Position numbers and translations under genes: made by a program. The notes beneath the pieces are model-generated. The model saw only the letters and a list, made by a program, of their open reading frames with translations. It did no database searches and was not told the origin of the DNA. Shown here piece after piece: positions 7,519 to 9,860 of a stretch of DNA of 9,860 bases (position 1 is the stretch's first letter; the number at the start of each line of letters is the position of its first letter). Source of the DNA: Flavobacteriales bacterium (GTDB lineage: Bacteria; Bacteroidota; Bacteroidia; Flavobacteriales; BACL11); assembly GCA_002730985.1 (NCBI GenBank), contig PCBP01000010.1, positions 31,391-41,250 on the forward strand. The letters are read 5' to 3'.

Positions 7519-7549
7519 CTTACACATTAACAATCTTAGATTTAAGGGA
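7504..7549. repeat. Inverted repeat between the AddB-like and C25 genes (terminator or operator candidate)
   Basis: CCTTAAAT (7506-7513) and ATTTAAGG (7540-7547) are perfect reverse complements, extendable by a T/G wobble and a T-A pair to 7504-7513 and 7540-7549, with a 26-base loop. It lies downstream of the AddB-like stop codon and overlaps the -33 and spacer region of the predicted C25 promoter. The long loop and AT-rich stem argue against a strong intrinsic terminator. A regulator site or chance are equally possible. Confidence 0.3.
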
Positions 7550-7590
7550 ACTAAATTTTCGAAACTTTCTAAATTTAAATAGTCTTAGAT
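7534..7590. repeat. Nested short direct repeats upstream of the C25 promoter
   Basis: TCTTAGAT occurs at 7534-7541 and 7583-7590. Between them CTAAATTT occurs at 7551-7558 and 7569-7576, flanking the palindrome TTTCGAAA (7557-7564). They lie just upstream of the predicted C25 promoter, where activator sites would be expected. The copies are only 8 bases long in AT-rich sequence, so chance is a real alternative. Confidence 0.3.
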
Positions 7591-7592
7591 AA

Positions 7593-9860
7593 TTATCTTT
7601 TACAAATCATTTTATAATCGCACCACTCACAATGCTTTAATTCAGTAGTTTGCACAAAAGAATCATTATTAATCTTCTTCAGCACAATCTCTAATTGCGA
7701 TTCAAAATCATCAAGTACGGCTTGAGTTATATTTATAACCTCTAATTGCTTACTATTTATTTTTTTACTAACTTTTAATAAGCCTGGCTTCAAGTTTTTA
7801 AATGAAAAATTACCAGCTATGATATCTAAACCTATATAATTAGGGTGCATTTTTAAATACAAATATGCATACATTAATAATTGAAATGCTTTTGCTTTCC
7901 CCACATCATCAATAATCTCATTATACTCACTAAAAGCAACTTCTTTATTATCAACTTTTCCAGTTTTATAGTCAATTATTCGAAGTGTATCTCCCTCAAG
8001 GTCTACTCTGTCTGCCTTACCAGTTAAATTAAAATCAATTCCATCAACAGTAATAAAATGTGTTAACTGGACCTCTTTCCCAATAATATTTACTCGCTTA
8101 TTATCGGTAGCTGCCTTTTTTAATAATTGTATCTCTAAAGCTAAGAAATCAGTTGTTAATTTTTGAGCAATCTGTAAACTCAAATAATTTTTTCCTTCCT
8201 TCATTCCTTGTTCAGAAAGTGCTGACACAAAATTATCCTCAATATCTTTAAGAATAAAAGATGTATTATCCTTAATAAATTGCTCGTTAAGCAACCCTAA
8301 AGGATAAGCCTTATCCAGGGCATCATGAATAGCTGTACCCATAGTACTTGCATCTGCATACTCATCTACAGCATCATCCACCCTTATTTTAGCCAAATAA
8401 TGATAGTAAAAAGACAAACTACAATTATTATACTTATTAATTGCTGAAGGAGAAACTCCTTTTTTAGCCCACGCTTCTATTTCAGAAGCTAAACCTTTAT
8501 TCTCAATTGAGATATTAGTCGCAGTAGAATTTTCCAGGTCTTCACCTTTATACACAACATCCTTTATCTCTCCTTTATATTCTGATAATAACTGGGTAAT
8601 AAACCTGCTTTTCTCACCACTTCCAAAATCATCAGTTTCAGAATTATAAATTAAGGTTATATTCTTTGCTCTTTGTAATAAACGATAAAAATGATAAGCA
8701 AATACCGCATCACTCTCAGTATAAGTAGGTAACTTAAAATAGCGCTTCATATCATAAGGAATAAATGAATTTACCGACTTGCCTTTAGGAAGTTTTCCTT
8801 CATTTACACTTAACATAATCACATTTTTGAAATCAAGAGTTCTGCTTTCTAAAATACCCATCAATTGCACTCCTTCTAAAGGCTCTCCTTTAAATGGAAT
8901 CGTTTCTTTAGCCACCAACTGTTGCATTACAACTTGCAAAGTTTTCAGTTCAATTTCAAATTTATTTTCCGCCACTAATTTCTTTAGGATTGTCAAACTC
9001 TTAAAAAATGTTGCCAAAACCTCCGATTCAATAGATCCTTTTTTACCTACTAATGGCAATCTTAATTGTTCAATAATAGCCGTAAATGCTTGTAAAGCCT
9101 GACCCACATCTTCCCAAATAGAAAAGATCATTTTTGCTAGCGTATTTTCTTTAAAATAAGTAGTAATATTACTTTTACTAATAAATACAATATTGTCTTT
9201 AATGATAAATCGCTTAAACTCCGTTAGGGCGTTTAAATCTATTATTTTTGAGAAATACGGATGCTCAACAACAGCAATGATATCTTTATAATAAAAAGCC
9301 TTTCTTTTATATTTTATCGCATGTATCTGCAACCTAAAAATAACCTCAACAAAAGCAAATAAAGTTGAATTTTTTAAAGGACTTCCCATGGTTACATTCA
9401 ACTGTTTTATAGCAGACGGTAAATTATGCAATACAGGAAAAAGCAAGGCTTCATCAGCTAAAACAATAGCTGTGTTACTCTCCTCCAGATCTGATTTTTC
9501 AAAACCCTTAATAATCTCCGTAGCTACCTTAGCCTGAGTGATATTCTTAGGGCAAGCGACTACATTAAAACTATCTTTGGGCTGATTAAAATAATCTCCA
9601 ACTCCTTCAAAATCAATTTCTGACCATCTCTCTCTTTGCTCTCTTAAAAATCCTCCAGCTTCATGCAAAGGATTGTTATAATAAAATACATCAGCATCCC
9701 AAAAAACCCTAGCAATATCTTCCTTCTTTAAAAAGTCAATAATTGCTTGTTCGGATTTTGTAAGTGCATTTAACCCAACAAACCATACCTTATTCCATTT
9801 TATATCGACAGTATTGATCTGATTTGCTGCTAGCTTATAGGTCATACCTTGATAGGCTAA
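7593..9860 (-). CDS. AddB-like PD-(D/E)XK nuclease / helicase-related protein (5' end outside window)
   Basis: The C-terminal part of an AddB/RexB-like protein for processing double-strand DNA ends. The frame is open to the window edge: five codons (LAYQG) precede the first ATG at 9845, and relatives are longer (roughly 900-1000 residues), so that ATG is internal. Numbering from it, the helicase-like C-terminal section includes GVQLMGILESRTLDF (325-339), NEGKLP (348-353) and FYRLLQRAKNITLIY (386-400). The nuclease domain has GTAIHDALD (503-511) with His507, LTGKADRVD (607-615) with Asp612, IIDYKTGK (623-630) with Asp625 and Lys627, and the Q motif QLLMYAYLY (655-663). An Fe-S cluster is indicated by Cys475 (YNNCSLSFYY) plus C739-x2-C742-x5-C748 at the extreme C-terminus, the AddB iron-staple pattern. 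The nuclease therefore looks active. Walker A is outside the view, so helicase activity is undetermined. The expected AddA partner is not in the window. The downstream C25 gene begins 126 bases beyond the stop. Confidence 0.9.
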   Translation of the reverse strand, partial: LAYQGMTYKLAANQINTVDIKWNKVWFVGLNALTKSEQAIIDFLKKEDIARVFWDADVFYYNNPLHEAGGFLREQRERWSEIDFEGVGDYFNQPKDSFNVVACPKNITQAKVATEIIKGFEKSDLEESNTAIVLADEALLFPVLHNLPSAIKQLNVTMGSPLKNSTLFAFVEVIFRLQIHAIKYKRKAFYYKDIIAVVEHPYFSKIIDLNALTEFKRFIIKDNIVFISKSNITTYFKENTLAKMIFSIWEDVGQALQAFTAIIEQLRLPLVGKKGSIESEVLATFFKSLTILKKLVAENKFEIELKTLQVVMQQLVAKETIPFKGEPLEGVQLMGILESRTLDFKNVIMLSVNEGKLPKGKSVNSFIPYDMKRYFKLPTYTESDAVFAYHFYRLLQRAKNITLIYNSETDDFGSGEKSRFITQLLSEYKGEIKDVVYKGEDLENSTATNISIENKGLASEIEAWAKKGVSPSAINKYNNCSLSFYYHYLAKIRVDDAVDEYADASTMGTAIHDALDKAYPLGLLNEQFIKDNTSFILKDIEDNFVSALSEQGMKEGKNYLSLQIAQKLTTDFLALEIQLLKKAATDNKRVNIIGKEVQLTHFITVDGIDFNLTGKADRVDLEGDTLRIIDYKTGKVDNKEVAFSEYNEIIDDVGKAKAFQLLMYAYLYLKMHPNYIGLDIIAGNFSFKNLKPGLLKVSKKINSKQLEVINITQAVLDDFESQLEIVLKKINNDSFVQTTELKHCEWCDYKMICKR

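Noticed and set aside
8779..9102. A 107-codon plus-strand open frame
   Set aside because: It lies wholly antisense to a well-supported AddB-like coding region, has no recognisable family features and no promoter-like sequence before it. It is best explained as a shadow frame in AT-rich DNA.
9843..9845. ATG at 9845 as the true start of the AddB-like gene
   Set aside because: The frame stays open upstream to the window edge, and the visible protein lacks the N-terminal ATPase part expected of the family.
1..9860. Search for tRNA or rRNA genes, CRISPR arrays, transposases, integrase or attachment sites
   Set aside because: Nothing with the expected structure was seen on either strand. The window is almost filled by five ordinary coding regions.

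Overview
The window looks like chromosomal DNA from a member of the Bacteroidota, probably a Flavobacteriia-like or related marine or environmental lineage. Four observations support this. The DNA is strongly AT-rich. A large secreted peptidase ends in a type IX secretion (T9SS) sorting domain. UvrA has the Bacteroidota-style sequence. Several intergenic boxes fit the Bacteroidota promoter consensus (TTG, about 20 bp, TAnnTTTG), and no strong Shine-Dalgarno sequences are seen. No RNA gene, CRISPR array, insertion sequence or prophage gene was recognised.

Layout, left to right. Positions 1-108 are gene-free and AT-rich. A 194-residue ECF-type sigma factor (109-693, minus) is divergent from uvrA (852-3617, plus). 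Their shared 158-bp spacer holds a good minus-strand promoter, a possible plus-strand -7 box and an inverted repeat. uvrA runs tail-to-tail into ruvX (3610-4020, minus) with an 8-bp overlap. ruvX is head-to-tail with a gingipain-like C25 peptidase (4020-7466, minus); the two share one base in a TAATG stop/start junction. A 126-bp spacer with a promoter-like box, an inverted repeat and short direct repeats separates this peptidase from an AddB-like PD-(D/E)XK nuclease/helicase-related protein (7593-9860, minus). That last gene continues beyond the right edge.

Three of the five genes concern DNA repair or recombination: UvrA for lesion recognition, RuvX/YqgF as a Holliday-junction-resolvase-like nuclease, and the AddB-like protein for double-strand-end processing. 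The peptidase is functionally foreign to them. It is predicted to be exported and attached or released through T9SS, and its active site closely resembles the lysine-specific gingipain Kgp. The junction geometry suggests that ruvX is translated from the peptidase transcript.

No clearly new multi-gene system is visible. The points most worth checking are the Kgp-like specificity of the peptidase, its coupling to ruvX, the half-missing first zinc module of UvrA, the G8 tract near the 3' end of uvrA, and the compact divergent control region between the sigma factor and uvrA.
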